From assembly GCA_025965755.1 (NCBI GenBank), contig JAOPWI010000358.1:1-9476 (forward strand): 9,476 nt of DNA, given 5' to 3'. Positions 1 through 6,341 of the stretch are shown piece by piece. Every line of letters begins with the position of its first letter. Within the stretch, counting starts at the first letter, position 1. The position numbers were made by a program, and so were the translations under genes. The notes beneath the pieces are model-generated. The model was not told the origin of the DNA and made no database searches. It saw only the letters and a list, made by a program, of their open reading frames with translations. Source of the DNA: Frankiales bacterium (GTDB taxonomy: Bacteria > Actinomycetota > Actinomycetes > Mycobacteriales > SCTD01).

Positions 1-72
1 GACGAGCGCGGTGCTGACGGCGGCGGCCGCGGCGACGCCCCGGGTCGTCGGTGCTGACCTGCGTGTGGACAT
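1..72 (-). CDS. 5' end of an unidentified, probably exported protein (partial)
   Basis: The first 24 codons of a minus-strand gene are visible before the window edge, starting with ATG at 72-70. They read MSTRRSAPTTRG followed by an Ala/Val-rich stretch (VAAAAAVSTALV). A basic N-terminus leading into a hydrophobic run is what the start of a signal peptide or a membrane anchor looks like. A strong purine-rich ribosome binding site (AAGGGGGGAA) sits about six bases upstream of this ATG. Another ATG at 77 is in a different frame, too close to that site, and gives a Pro/His/Arg-rich reading. The gene lies downstream of the tetR pair on the same strand but is separated by 223 bases with strong inverted repeats, so it probably has its own promoter. 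No family can be named from 24 residues. Confidence 0.55.
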   Translation of the reverse strand, partial: MSTRRSAPTTRGVAAAAAVSTALV

Positions 73-130
73 GGCATTCCCCCCTTGCCCGCGGGCGGGC
101 CGAGCCGGGTGCTCGACGGGCCCCTACAGG

Positions 131-165
131 CCGCCCCGGCCGGAGGCTCGCCGGGACCGGGGCGG
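131..165. repeat. Inverted repeat, GC-rich hairpin in the spacer upstream of the left-edge gene
   Basis: The arms CCGCCCCGG (131-139) and CCGGGGCGG (157-165) are exact reverse complements. The 17-base interval can pair further, CCGG at 140-143 with CCGG at 151-154, leaving a seven-base loop and a two-base bulge. If the minus-strand gene at 72 is transcribed from further right, this structure would lie in its 5' leader, about 60-95 bases before the start codon. There is no T-run on either side, so it is not a classical intrinsic terminator. Leader structure, terminator or chance in GC-rich DNA all remain possible. Confidence 0.4.
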
Positions 166-195
166 GCGGACGCCGGGACGATCAGTAGCCCGGGA

Positions 196-223
196 CGCCG
201 CGGACGCTAGACCTTCCGCGGCG
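196..223. repeat. Perfect 9-bp inverted repeat (CGCCGCGGA / TCCGCGGCG)
   Basis: CGCCGCGGA (196-204) and TCCGCGGCG (215-223) are exact reverse complements around the ten-base spacer CGCTAGACCT. The repeat lies 73 bases beyond the end of the tetR pair and 124 bases upstream of the left-edge gene. It could be a U-less terminator hairpin for the tetR transcript or an operator for the left-edge gene. The arms do not match the palindrome at 1682-1697, so they give no evidence that the same regulator binds both. Confidence 0.45.
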
Positions 224-277
224 CACCCCGGACGGCTTCTGCCGAGGTCGCGGGAGCAAACGGACAACGGGGACGGG

Positions 278-290
278 CCGAGGCGCTCGG
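278..290 (-). terminator. Possible hairpin terminator after the tetR pair
   Basis: On the minus strand, CCGAG and CTCGG can pair around a three-base CGC loop only five bases past the TGA of the second tetR gene. An alternative fold pairs GGCC at 276-279 with GGCC at 291-294, extending the stem with a two-base bulge. Downstream on that strand come a few scattered T residues (GTTGTCCGTTTG) rather than a clean T-run. Position supports termination of the tetR transcript; strength is uncertain. Confidence 0.35.
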
Positions 291-295
291 GGCCG

Positions 296-946
296 TCACG
301 GGTGCAGGGCGGGGGGCGGCGCCTTGGCCACCAGCGTTCCGGCCAGCAGGCGCTTGAGCCCCTCGACGCACTCCGCCCGCGCCACGGGGTCGCGCAGGCC
401 CACCGAGGACAGCCCCCACAGCAGCGTGGCGAACACTCGCTGGAACAGCCTGGCGTCGGCCTCGGTGAGCTCACCCCGCTCGACGGCCCGGTGGACCATG
501 CCGTCGCGGAACCGCTCCCACGGCACGGGCTGGGGGAGCGGGCCGAGCTCCCGGGGCGACAGCTCGGCCGAGGACTTGGAGATGAAGGCGACCATGGCCT
601 GGTTGGTCTCCATGATCACTGACGTCCGGTCGAGCATGGCGTTCAGCTCGGCGAGCAGGCTGCCCCGGCCCACGACGCTGTCCTCATAGCTGAGGTAGAC
701 GACCTCGAAGGCGTACAGATAGGCCGCGTGGTACAGCGCCTGCTTGGACGGGAAGTGGTGGTACACGCTGCCGGCTGTCAGGCCCGCCCGTTCGGCGATG
801 GTCCGCAGGCTGGTCGAGCCGTAGCCCTGGTCGGCGAAGCAGGCGACGGCGGCGTCCAGGACGGCCAGCCGGGTCTGCTCGGCGACGCCGGCCGGTGGCC
901 GGCCGCGGCGCCTGGGCTCACCGTGGACCGCGGCCGGGGTGCTCAT
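296..946 (-). CDS. TetR/AcrR family transcriptional regulator (second gene of a tetR pair)
   Basis: A 216-residue DNA-binding regulator of normal TetR length. After a basic N-terminal tail (PRRRGRPP, about residues 11-18) comes the TetR helix-turn-helix region at about 26-72, with the recognition segment TSLRTIAERAGLTAGSVYHH at 45-64 followed by FPSKQALY. The C-terminal ligand and dimerisation half (about 75-216) matches nothing I can name. ATG at 946-944 was chosen because the TetR fold begins shortly after it and because it overlaps the TGA of the upstream tetR gene by four bases (ATGA). That overlap suggests translational coupling. The open frame continues upstream to 1570, but that extension is only an out-of-frame reading of the neighbour. 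Expected role: a dimeric repressor responding to a small molecule. Targets may include the divergent ABC importer operon; this is inferred from position. Confidence 0.92.
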   Translation of the reverse strand: MSTPAAVHGEPRRRGRPPAGVAEQTRLAVLDAAVACFADQGYGSTSLRTIAERAGLTAGSVYHHFPSKQALYHAAYLYAFEVVYLSYEDSVVGRGSLLAELNAMLDRTSVIMETNQAMVAFISKSSAELSPRELGPLPQPVPWERFRDGMVHRAVERGELTEADARLFQRVFATLLWGLSSVGLRDPVARAECVEGLKRLLAGTLVAKAPPPALHP

Positions 947-1557
947 GCACGGTCCCGGCCGAGCGCACCGGACATCACCATCGAGCAGTAGGACGACTTG
1001 ATCTGGAGCGGCGTCATCGGCCCGTCCGCCTGGTACCAGCGGTACAGGGAGTTGAGGCTGGTGAGGATCCAGAGGGTGAGCAGGCGGGCGTCGACGTCCG
1101 TCCGGAGCTGTCCGGCGGACTGTGCGGTGGCCACCAGCGAGCGCAGCGCCCGCTCGTAGTCGCCGCGCTCCCGGATGATCCGCTCGCGGCGGTCCACGTC
1201 GAGGGCGCCCAGCTCCTGGCTGTAGACCCGCCCCCAGGTGAGGTTGCCGAGCACCACGTCCAGGTGGCCCTCGATGAAGGACACCACCTGCTCGACCGGC
1301 GAGCCCTCGGCGGCGGCGGCCCGGTCGGCGTTGGCCTGCAGATCGTCGTGGACCTCTTGCATGATCGCGAACAGCACGTCCCCCTTTGACCGGACGTGGT
1401 GGTACAGGCTGCCCTTCAGCAGCCCGACCGCGTCGGCGATCTCCTGGGTGGACGTGCGCTCGAAACCCTGCCGGTGGAACAGCTCCGCGGCCGCCGCCAC
1501 GATCACGTGCCGTCGCGACGGCGCCGTCGCCGCGCCGTCCCGTCCGGTCTCCACCAC
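943..1557 (-). CDS. TetR/AcrR family transcriptional regulator, KstR2-like C-terminus (first gene of a tetR pair)
   Basis: A 204-residue TetR-family regulator. The DNA-binding region covers about residues 15-62, with TSTQEIADAVGLLKGSLYHH at 35-54 and VRSKGDVL after it. The C-terminal part carries LYRWYQADGPMTPLQI (171-186) and then a Tyr and SMVMSGAL. From memory this resembles the end of mycobacterial KstR2 (a WYRPGGPLT...Q...Y pattern), a repressor released by a steroid-derived acyl-CoA. An acyl-CoA-type effector is therefore plausible but not shown. The start is one of two adjacent GTG codons, 1557-1555 or 1554-1552. The Shine-Dalgarno GGAGG lies three bases before the first and six before the second, so the second may be used, removing one residue. 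The gene is transcribed away from the ABC importer across a 252-base intergenic region. Confidence 0.93.
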   Translation of the reverse strand: MVETGRDGAATAPSRRHVIVAAAAELFHRQGFERTSTQEIADAVGLLKGSLYHHVRSKGDVLFAIMQEVHDDLQANADRAAAAEGSPVEQVVSFIEGHLDVVLGNLTWGRVYSQELGALDVDRRERIIRERGDYERALRSLVATAQSAGQLRTDVDARLLTLWILTSLNSLYRWYQADGPMTPLQIKSSYCSMVMSGALGRDRA

Positions 1558-1650
1558 GCTCCTCCAGCACCCGAGCCCCGCGGCTGCACGCCGTGCGCGG
1601 AGGGGTCAGGTTACAGGGTGCGATCGCTGCCAGCGGGCCGTTGGCGTGTC

Positions 1651-1679
1651 TTGACCGGTCGTTTGGATGATTCTATGGT
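1651..1679 (+). promoter_or_regulatory. Sigma-70-type promoter for the ABC importer operon
   Basis: TTGACC at 1651-1656 and TATGGT at 1674-1679 are separated by exactly 17 bases. This agrees well with the actinobacterial housekeeping consensus (TTGAC then TANNNT) and lies in the most AT-rich stretch of the intergenic region. The expected start site is around 1685-1687, giving a leader of about 124 bases before the ATG at 1810. The -35 box overlaps an eight-base palindrome, GACCGGTC (1653-1660). Confidence 0.6.
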
Positions 1680-1699
1680 CCGGTCGATGCACCGACCCA
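1670..1699 (-). promoter_or_regulatory. Possible divergent promoter for the tetR pair
   Basis: On the minus strand TAGAAT (1675-1670) is a good -10 hexamer. Eighteen bases upstream is TGGGTC (1699-1694), a poor -35. The start would be near 1663, giving a leader of about 105 bases before the GTG start codon. This promoter would lie back-to-back over the plus-strand promoter and contain the palindrome at 1682-1697. A weaker alternative -10 is TAACCT (1613-1608). Confidence 0.3.
1682..1697. promoter_or_regulatory. Candidate TetR operator, 16-bp near-perfect palindrome
   Basis: GGTCGATGCACCGACC is symmetric at 14 of 16 positions, with arms GGTCG and CGACC, a central TGCA and one mismatched pair. 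It begins two bases after the predicted -10 of the importer promoter and covers the expected transcription start. That is a typical position for a repressor site, and a palindrome of about 16 bp next to a divergent tetR gene is the usual TetR arrangement. Which of the two regulators binds cannot be told. A looser related element, GGTC-N6-GACC, occurs at 1739-1752. Confidence 0.5.
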
Positions 1700-1809
1700 C
1701 CCAGGGACGGGGCGGCGACGGGCGCACCTGCTCTCGCTGGTCACCGGGGACCTGCGACGTCGGGCGCGAGCCGCTGGCAGGGCGGCACCGAGAACAGAGG
1801 GGAAAGCAC

Positions 1810-3405
1810 ATGGCGATCCATCGTTCAGGCCGGCTCGCGACCTGGGGGGTAGCCGTCGCGGCCGGCCTTCTCGTGGCGGCGTGCGGCGGCGCCGACACCA
1901 CCGGTGGAGCGCAGGCCGGCGGCTCCGGCGGCTCGGCCGGCTCGACCGGCGGCTCGACGGCGGCCCTCGACACGGAGTCGACCTTTCGCTACGGCTACCC
2001 GATCACGGTCAGCCGCCTGGACCCGCACAAGGCGAGCATCAGCCAGGACGCCACGACGTTGTTCCCGGCGTACGACCGCCTGCTGCACGTGTCGTCCGAG
2101 GGTGAGCTCGTTGCGGGCCTGGCCGAGAAGTGGTCGTTCAGTCCCGACGGCAAGCAGCTCACGCTGAACCTGCGCCAGGGCGTCACCTTCCACGACGGCA
2201 CGCCGCTCGACGCCGCCGCCGTCAAGGCCAACATCGATCGGGCCAAGGGCGTCCAGGGCTCGTCGGTGGCCACCGACCTGCGGTCCGTGACCGCCGCGAC
2301 CGTCGTCGACCCCGCGACCGTGCGCCTCGACCTGGCTCAGGCAGACGTCGCTCTGCTCGGTGCCCTGGCCGACCGGGCGGGCATCCAGGTGAGTCCCAAG
2401 GCGCTCGCCGACGGCACCAACCTGGACGAGAAGATGGTGGGCGCCGGTCCCTACAAGCTGGTGTCCCACGTGCCGGGCTCGCTCACCTCGTTCGAGCGCT
2501 ATGACGGCCACTGGGACGCCACCCCGCGGGCCAAGCGCCTGGAGATCCGGGTCTACGCCGACTCGGTGGCCCGCCTCAACGCCTTGCGCACCGGGCAGAT
2601 CGACGCGACCAGCCTGAGCCAGAACCAGGTGTCCGAGGTGCAGAACGACCCGGCTGTGAAGATGACGTTCAAGACCGAGCTCGCCTACCTGTACGTGGTC
2701 CAGAACCGGGCGCGCGCCGGCCAGGGTGACCTCAAGGTGCGCCAGGCGATGCTGCACGCCATCGACCGCGAGGGCATCTGCAAGGCGATCCTGTTCGGCT
2801 ACTGCGAGGTGACCGACCAGCCCTTCCCTCCGGGCTACAAGGCCTTCAACCCCGACATCCCGAAGGTGCTGTACCCCTACGACGTCGAGAAGGCCAAGCA
2901 GCTCCTGGCCGAGGCCGGCACGCCGAGCTTCTCGGTGACCATGCTGACGCCGGCCGGCCTGCCGATCTTCCCGGAGGTCGCCGAGGCCATCCAGGCCCAG
3001 TGGAAGGCCGTCGGGATCACGTCGTCGATCCAGCCGGCCGAGCCCTCCAAGCTCGGTGAGTTGATGTTCGCCCAGAAGTCCGCGGACACCATGCTCGCCA
3101 CCTGGGGCGGACGGCCGGACCCCTCCATCACCTTCGCCCAGCGCGGCACCGCAGCCGGCTTCGCCAACCCGGGTGGCGTCACGACGCCGAAGATGGAGGA
3201 CCTGTGGAAGCGCAGCGTGGCCGAGACCGACCCCGTCAAGCGCCAGGTCATCCTGCGCGAGGGCTCCAAGGAGATGGCGGAGCAGGTGCTCGAGATGGTG
3301 CTTGCCTTCCCGAAGGTGCCCTACGTGATGAGCGACAAGGTCGTCGGGTTCACGCCGTACCTGTCCAGCAAGCCGGAGTTCCGCACGGTGGGTCTCAGCA
3401 AGTGA
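1810..3405 (+). CDS. ABC importer substrate-binding lipoprotein, family 5 (peptide/nickel type)
   Basis: A 531-residue lipoprotein of the DppA/OppA (SBP_bac_5) family, normal in length. It captures ligand outside the membrane and delivers it to the permeases encoded next. The N-terminus is a lipoprotein signal peptide: basic start, hydrophobic residues about 9-22, and lipobox VAAC with the lipidated Cys at 25. A flexible Gly/Ser/Thr linker follows (about 26-52). Family landmarks are LDPHKASISQDATTLFPAYD (70-89), LRQGVTFHDGTPLDAAAVKA (121-140), VGAGPYKL (210-217), VRQAMLHAIDREGICKAI (310-327) and WGGRPDPSITF (432-442). Cys324 and Cys332 are the only two in the mature domain besides the lipid anchor and could form a disulfide. 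ATG at 1810 is supported by GAGGGGAA about seven bases upstream and by the signal peptide; the open frame extends further left but is not coding. Ligand identity cannot be read from the sequence. Confidence 0.95.
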   Translation: MAIHRSGRLATWGVAVAAGLLVAACGGADTTGGAQAGGSGGSAGSTGGSTAALDTESTFRYGYPITVSRLDPHKASISQDATTLFPAYDRLLHVSSEGELVAGLAEKWSFSPDGKQLTLNLRQGVTFHDGTPLDAAAVKANIDRAKGVQGSSVATDLRSVTAATVVDPATVRLDLAQADVALLGALADRAGIQVSPKALADGTNLDEKMVGAGPYKLVSHVPGSLTSFERYDGHWDATPRAKRLEIRVYADSVARLNALRTGQIDATSLSQNQVSEVQNDPAVKMTFKTELAYLYVVQNRARAGQGDLKVRQAMLHAIDREGICKAILFGYCEVTDQPFPPGYKAFNPDIPKVLYPYDVEKAKQLLAEAGTPSFSVTMLTPAGLPIFPEVAEAIQAQWKAVGITSSIQPAEPSKLGELMFAQKSADTMLATWGGRPDPSITFAQRGTAAGFANPGGVTTPKMEDLWKRSVAETDPVKRQVILREGSKEMAEQVLEMVLAFPKVPYVMSDKVVGFTPYLSSKPEFRTVGLSK

Positions 3406-3407
3406 CC

Positions 3408-3427
3408 CCGGCTGGCGAGGTCGCCGG
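3408..3427 (+). other. Small hairpin between binding-protein and permease genes
   Basis: In the 37-base gap, CCGGC (3408-3412) can pair with GCCGG (3423-3427). An alternative inner stem is GGCG (3414-3417) with CGCC (3422-3425). Stem-loops directly after a binding-protein gene often stabilise the upstream mRNA or reduce read-through, so that the binding protein is made in excess. Here the stem is short and the function is inferred from position only. Confidence 0.25.
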
Positions 3428-3442
3428 CAGGAGGGGGATCCG

Positions 3443-4387
3443 GTGATCCTGCTCCTCGGCCGCCGGCTCCTGCTGATGGTGCCGATCCTGCTGGTGGTGT
3501 CCTTCCTCGTCTTCGGCCTCGTGGTGGCGGTTCCCGGTGACCCCGCCATCACGCTGGCCGGCGACAACGCCACGCCGGAGCGCATCGCCGAGATCCGCGG
3601 CCAGCTGGGTCTGGACGACCCGCTGGCGCAGCAGTACGGGCGATGGGTCGGCGGGGTCGTGCAAGGCGACCTCGGTGCGTCGCTGTTCTCGGGCCGACCG
3701 GTGGCCACGTCCATCGCCGAGCGCATGCCCGTCACGATCGGGCTGGCCACCCTGTCGATGATCGTGGCCCTGCTGATCTCGATTCCGGCCGGAATCATCG
3801 CCGCGACCAAGCGTGGCCGGTGGCCGGACCGGGTGGCGACCTTTCTGGCGTCGGCCGGTCTGGCCATGCCCAGCTTCTTTCTCGGCCTCGTGCTCGTCCT
3901 CGTCTTCTCGCTCCAGCTCGGATGGCTCCCGGCCACCGGCTACGTGCCCTTCGAGGTCGACCCGGTGCTCTGGCTCAAGCACATGATCCTGCCGGCGATC
4001 ACCCTCGGCGCGGCCGCGGCCGCGGAGACCACCCGGCAGCTGCGCTCGTCACTCAGCGACGTGTTGCAGCAGGACTACATCCGCACCGCCCGGGCCAAGG
4101 GCACCCGGGCGGGCTCCGTGATCGTCCACCACGCGCTGAAGAACGCCGCCGTTCCCGTCGTCACGGTCCTGGGCTTTCAGGTGGCGTTCCTGCTCGGTGG
4201 CTCCGTGATCGTCGAGCAGATCTTCGCCTTGCCGGGCCTGGGCGGCCTGGCCATCCGTGCCGTGATCGACCGCGACATCCCGGTCATCCAGGGCGTCGTG
4301 GTCTTCGCTGCCGTGCTCGTCATGGTGGTCAACCTGGCCGTCGACCTCCTGTACGGCTGGCTCAACCCGAAGATCAGGACCGCATGA
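3443..4387 (+). CDS. ABC importer permease, DppB type
   Basis: A 314-residue integral membrane subunit of the peptide/nickel importer family. The first membrane helix is at about residues 9-31, followed by the large extracytoplasmic loop typical of DppB (PGDPA at 31-35, GDLGASLFSGRPV at 75-87). The remaining helices of the permease domain run from about 96 to 303. The coupling loop that contacts the ATPases is at about 207-232 (DYIRTARAKG at 211-220). FALPGLGGL (261-269) and NLAVDLLYGWLNPKIR (297-312) are hallmark C-terminal motifs. It starts with GTG at 3443, preceded by a strong GGAGGGGG site. Its TGA overlaps the ATG of the next permease (ATGA, 4384-4387), so the two halves of the channel are probably made in coupled fashion. 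Confidence 0.94.
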   Translation: MILLLGRRLLLMVPILLVVSFLVFGLVVAVPGDPAITLAGDNATPERIAEIRGQLGLDDPLAQQYGRWVGGVVQGDLGASLFSGRPVATSIAERMPVTIGLATLSMIVALLISIPAGIIAATKRGRWPDRVATFLASAGLAMPSFFLGLVLVLVFSLQLGWLPATGYVPFEVDPVLWLKHMILPAITLGAAAAAETTRQLRSSLSDVLQQDYIRTARAKGTRAGSVIVHHALKNAAVPVVTVLGFQVAFLLGGSVIVEQIFALPGLGGLAIRAVIDRDIPVIQGVVVFAAVLVMVVNLAVDLLYGWLNPKIRTA

Positions 4388-5337
4388 CCGACACCGGCTC
4401 CCTCGAGCAGCGACCCGGTCGGCCGCTGGAGGCCGACCCCTGGAGCACGTTCACGGGGCCTGCCGTGGCCGCGGACCAGGTGGTGGCGGTCACGTCCTTC
4501 CGCCGGTTCCTGCGCCGGTTCGCCGGCCAGCCCATGGCGGTGGGCGCGCTCGCCGTCCTCGTGGTGCTGGTGCTGGCCGCGATCGCCGCGCCGCGGATCG
4601 CCCCGTTCGACCCGCTGGCGCAGGACCTGCAGGACACCCTGCAGGGCCCGACGTCCGAGCACTGGCTCGGCACCGACGAGCTGGGCCGGGATGTCCTCAG
4701 CCGGATGCTGTTCGCGGCGCGGGTGTCCCTGGTGGCCGCTGCCCAGGCGGTGCTGCTGGCCATCGCCCTCGGCGTGCTGCCGGGGCTGATGGCGGGCTTC
4801 CTTCGTGGGTGGGTCGACGCGGTCATCAGCCGCATCACGGACGCGGTCATGAGCTTCCCGCCGCTGCTGCTGGCCATCGCCATCGTCGGCGTGTTCGGGC
4901 CCAGCCTGACCAACGCCATGCTGGCGGTCGGGGTGATCTTCGCTCCGCGCTTTCTGCGGGTCACCCGGGGCGCCGTCCTGGCCGCGCGCGAGGAGACCTT
5001 CGTCGAGGCCAGCCGCTCCATCGGCACGCCGGTGCTGCGGATCATCGCTACCCGGATCCTGCCCAACATCCTGTCGCCGCTGCTGGTCCAGACGTCGCTG
5101 GCTCTCGGGTTCGCCATGCTCGCCGAGGCCAGCCTGAGCTTTCTCGGCCTCGGGGTTCAGCCGCCCGACGCCAGCTGGGGCGCCATGATCGGCCGGGCCT
5201 ACCGGTTCCTGGCCCAGACGCCGACGCTGGTGGTCTTTCCCGGCATCGCCATCGCCGTCTGCGTTCTCGCCTTCAACATCCTCGGGGACGGGCTTCGCGA
5301 CTCGTTCGGCCGCGACACGAGAGGAGCCGGCCGATGA
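4384..5337 (+). CDS. ABC importer permease, DppC type
   Basis: A 317-residue membrane subunit that pairs with the DppB-type permease to form the channel. A cytoplasmic N-terminal tail of about 45 residues precedes helix 1 (about 52-70). Family motifs follow: HWLGTDELGRDVLSRMLFAA (93-112), the ATPase-coupling loop at about 203-228 (EETFVEASRSIG), SFLGLGVQPP (252-261), SWGAMIG (264-270) and FNILGDGLRD (297-306). The open frame extends upstream to 3643 through the preceding gene, but the family's length and the ATGA overlap place the start at 4384. An AGGA site lies only four bases upstream, consistent with coupled translation rather than independent initiation. Its stop overlaps the next gene at 5334-5337. 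Confidence 0.94.
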   Translation: MTDTGSLEQRPGRPLEADPWSTFTGPAVAADQVVAVTSFRRFLRRFAGQPMAVGALAVLVVLVLAAIAAPRIAPFDPLAQDLQDTLQGPTSEHWLGTDELGRDVLSRMLFAARVSLVAAAQAVLLAIALGVLPGLMAGFLRGWVDAVISRITDAVMSFPPLLLAIAIVGVFGPSLTNAMLAVGVIFAPRFLRVTRGAVLAAREETFVEASRSIGTPVLRIIATRILPNILSPLLVQTSLALGFAMLAEASLSFLGLGVQPPDASWGAMIGRAYRFLAQTPTLVVFPGIAIAVCVLAFNILGDGLRDSFGRDTRGAGR

Positions 5338-6341
5338 CCGCGATCGCTGCGCCCGCCACCCTCGCGCTCGACGTCGAGGACCTCTCGGTCGAGTTCGTCG
5401 CTGACCGCCGCTGGGTCCGAGTCGTCGACGGCGTCTCGTTCTCGGTCCGCCGCGGGGAGACGCTGGCCGTCGTCGGCGAGTCCGGCTCCGGCAAGAGCGT
5501 CACCAACCTGGCCGTCATGGGGCTCATCAACGCGCCCCAGGGCCGGATCACGTCCGGCCGCGTCCTGCTCGAGGGCACGGACCTGCGGGCCCTGGAGCGC
5601 AGGGCGTTGGAGGACGTGCGCGGCAACCGGATCGCCATGGTCTTCCAGGAGCCGATGACCTCGCTGAACCCGGCCTACCGGGTCGGCGACCAGATCGCCG
5701 AGGTGGTCCGCCGGCACCGGGGCGTCAGCCGGTCGGCGGCACGGGCGAGGGCTGTCGAGGCCCTCGACCACGTCGGCATCCCTCAGGCCTCGTCCCGGGC
5801 CCGGGCCTACCCGCACGAGTTCTCCGGCGGCATGCGCCAGCGGGTGATGATCGCCATGGCCATCGCCTGTGAGCCGGCGGTTCTGGTGGCGGACGAGCCG
5901 ACCACGGCCCTCGACGTCACCATCCAGGCGCAGGCTCTGGACCTCCTGCGTCAGATGCGGGACGACCTCGGAATGGCCCTGGTCTTCATCACCCACGACC
6001 TCGCCGTCGTGGCCGACATCGCCGACCGGGTCATGGTCATGTACGGCGGTCAGGCGGTGGAGACGGCGGAGGTGCACGAGCTGTTCGCCCACCCGCGCCA
6101 CCCCTACACGGAAGGCCTCATGCGCTCCATGCCTCAGGTGGGCCTGCGCGGCCGGCGGCTGGCCAGCATCCCCGGCCAGCCGCCGCGGCCGACTGCCCTG
6201 CCCCCGGGCTGCCGGTTCGCCCCGCGCTGCCCCTACGCGCTCCCGAAGTGCGACGTTCCGCCGCCCCTGGTGGACGTCGTCCCCGGCCACGCCACCCGCT
6301 GCGTGCGGGCTGACGAGCTGGTGCTGCGGGGCCCGCGATGA
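5334..6341 (+). CDS. ABC importer ATPase, DppD/OppD type
   Basis: A 335-residue cytoplasmic ATPase, one of two that drive the importer. All nucleotide-binding motifs are intact: Walker A GESGSGKS (48-55), Q-loop Gln105 in FQEPMTSLNP, signature FSGGMRQR (163-170), Walker B VLVADEP (183-189, Asp187 and catalytic Glu188) and the switch His221. The C-terminal extension specific to peptide importers begins near 255 (HPYTEGL) and has four cysteines at 293, 299, 306 and 323 (C-x5-C-x6-C-x16-C). In related dipeptide transporters, to my recollection, these hold a [4Fe-4S] cluster. ATG at 5334 has a good GAGGAG site about seven bases upstream and overlaps the previous stop. The same ATGA arrangement joins it to the second ATPase. 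Confidence 0.95.
   Translation: MTAIAAPATLALDVEDLSVEFVADRRWVRVVDGVSFSVRRGETLAVVGESGSGKSVTNLAVMGLINAPQGRITSGRVLLEGTDLRALERRALEDVRGNRIAMVFQEPMTSLNPAYRVGDQIAEVVRRHRGVSRSAARARAVEALDHVGIPQASSRARAYPHEFSGGMRQRVMIAMAIACEPAVLVADEPTTALDVTIQAQALDLLRQMRDDLGMALVFITHDLAVVADIADRVMVMYGGQAVETAEVHELFAHPRHPYTEGLMRSMPQVGLRGRRLASIPGQPPRPTALPPGCRFAPRCPYALPKCDVPPPLVDVVPGHATRCVRADELVLRGPR

Noticed and set aside
296..1570. A single 424-codon open frame that looks like a long protein fused to a TetR regulator
   Set aside because: Its first ~208 codons are an out-of-frame reading of the upstream tetR gene (Arg/Gly/Pro-rich, no domain). The TetR start at 946 with the ATGA overlap explains the data.
1620..1627. GCGATCGC perfect palindrome upstream of the tetR pair
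   Set aside because: Eight-base self-complementary words are frequent in such GC-rich DNA. The flanks do not extend the symmetry, and it does not resemble the candidate operator.
1396..1809. Upstream extension of the binding-protein frame to an earlier start
   Set aside because: It would overlap the divergent tetR gene and bury the lipoprotein signal peptide and its ribosome binding site inside the protein.
1825..3936. A 703-codon minus-strand open frame antisense to the binding-protein gene and permease
   Set aside because: Long antisense frames are common in GC-rich DNA. Its translation is low-complexity Arg/Gly/His-rich with no recognisable domain, and the plus strand encodes clear family proteins.
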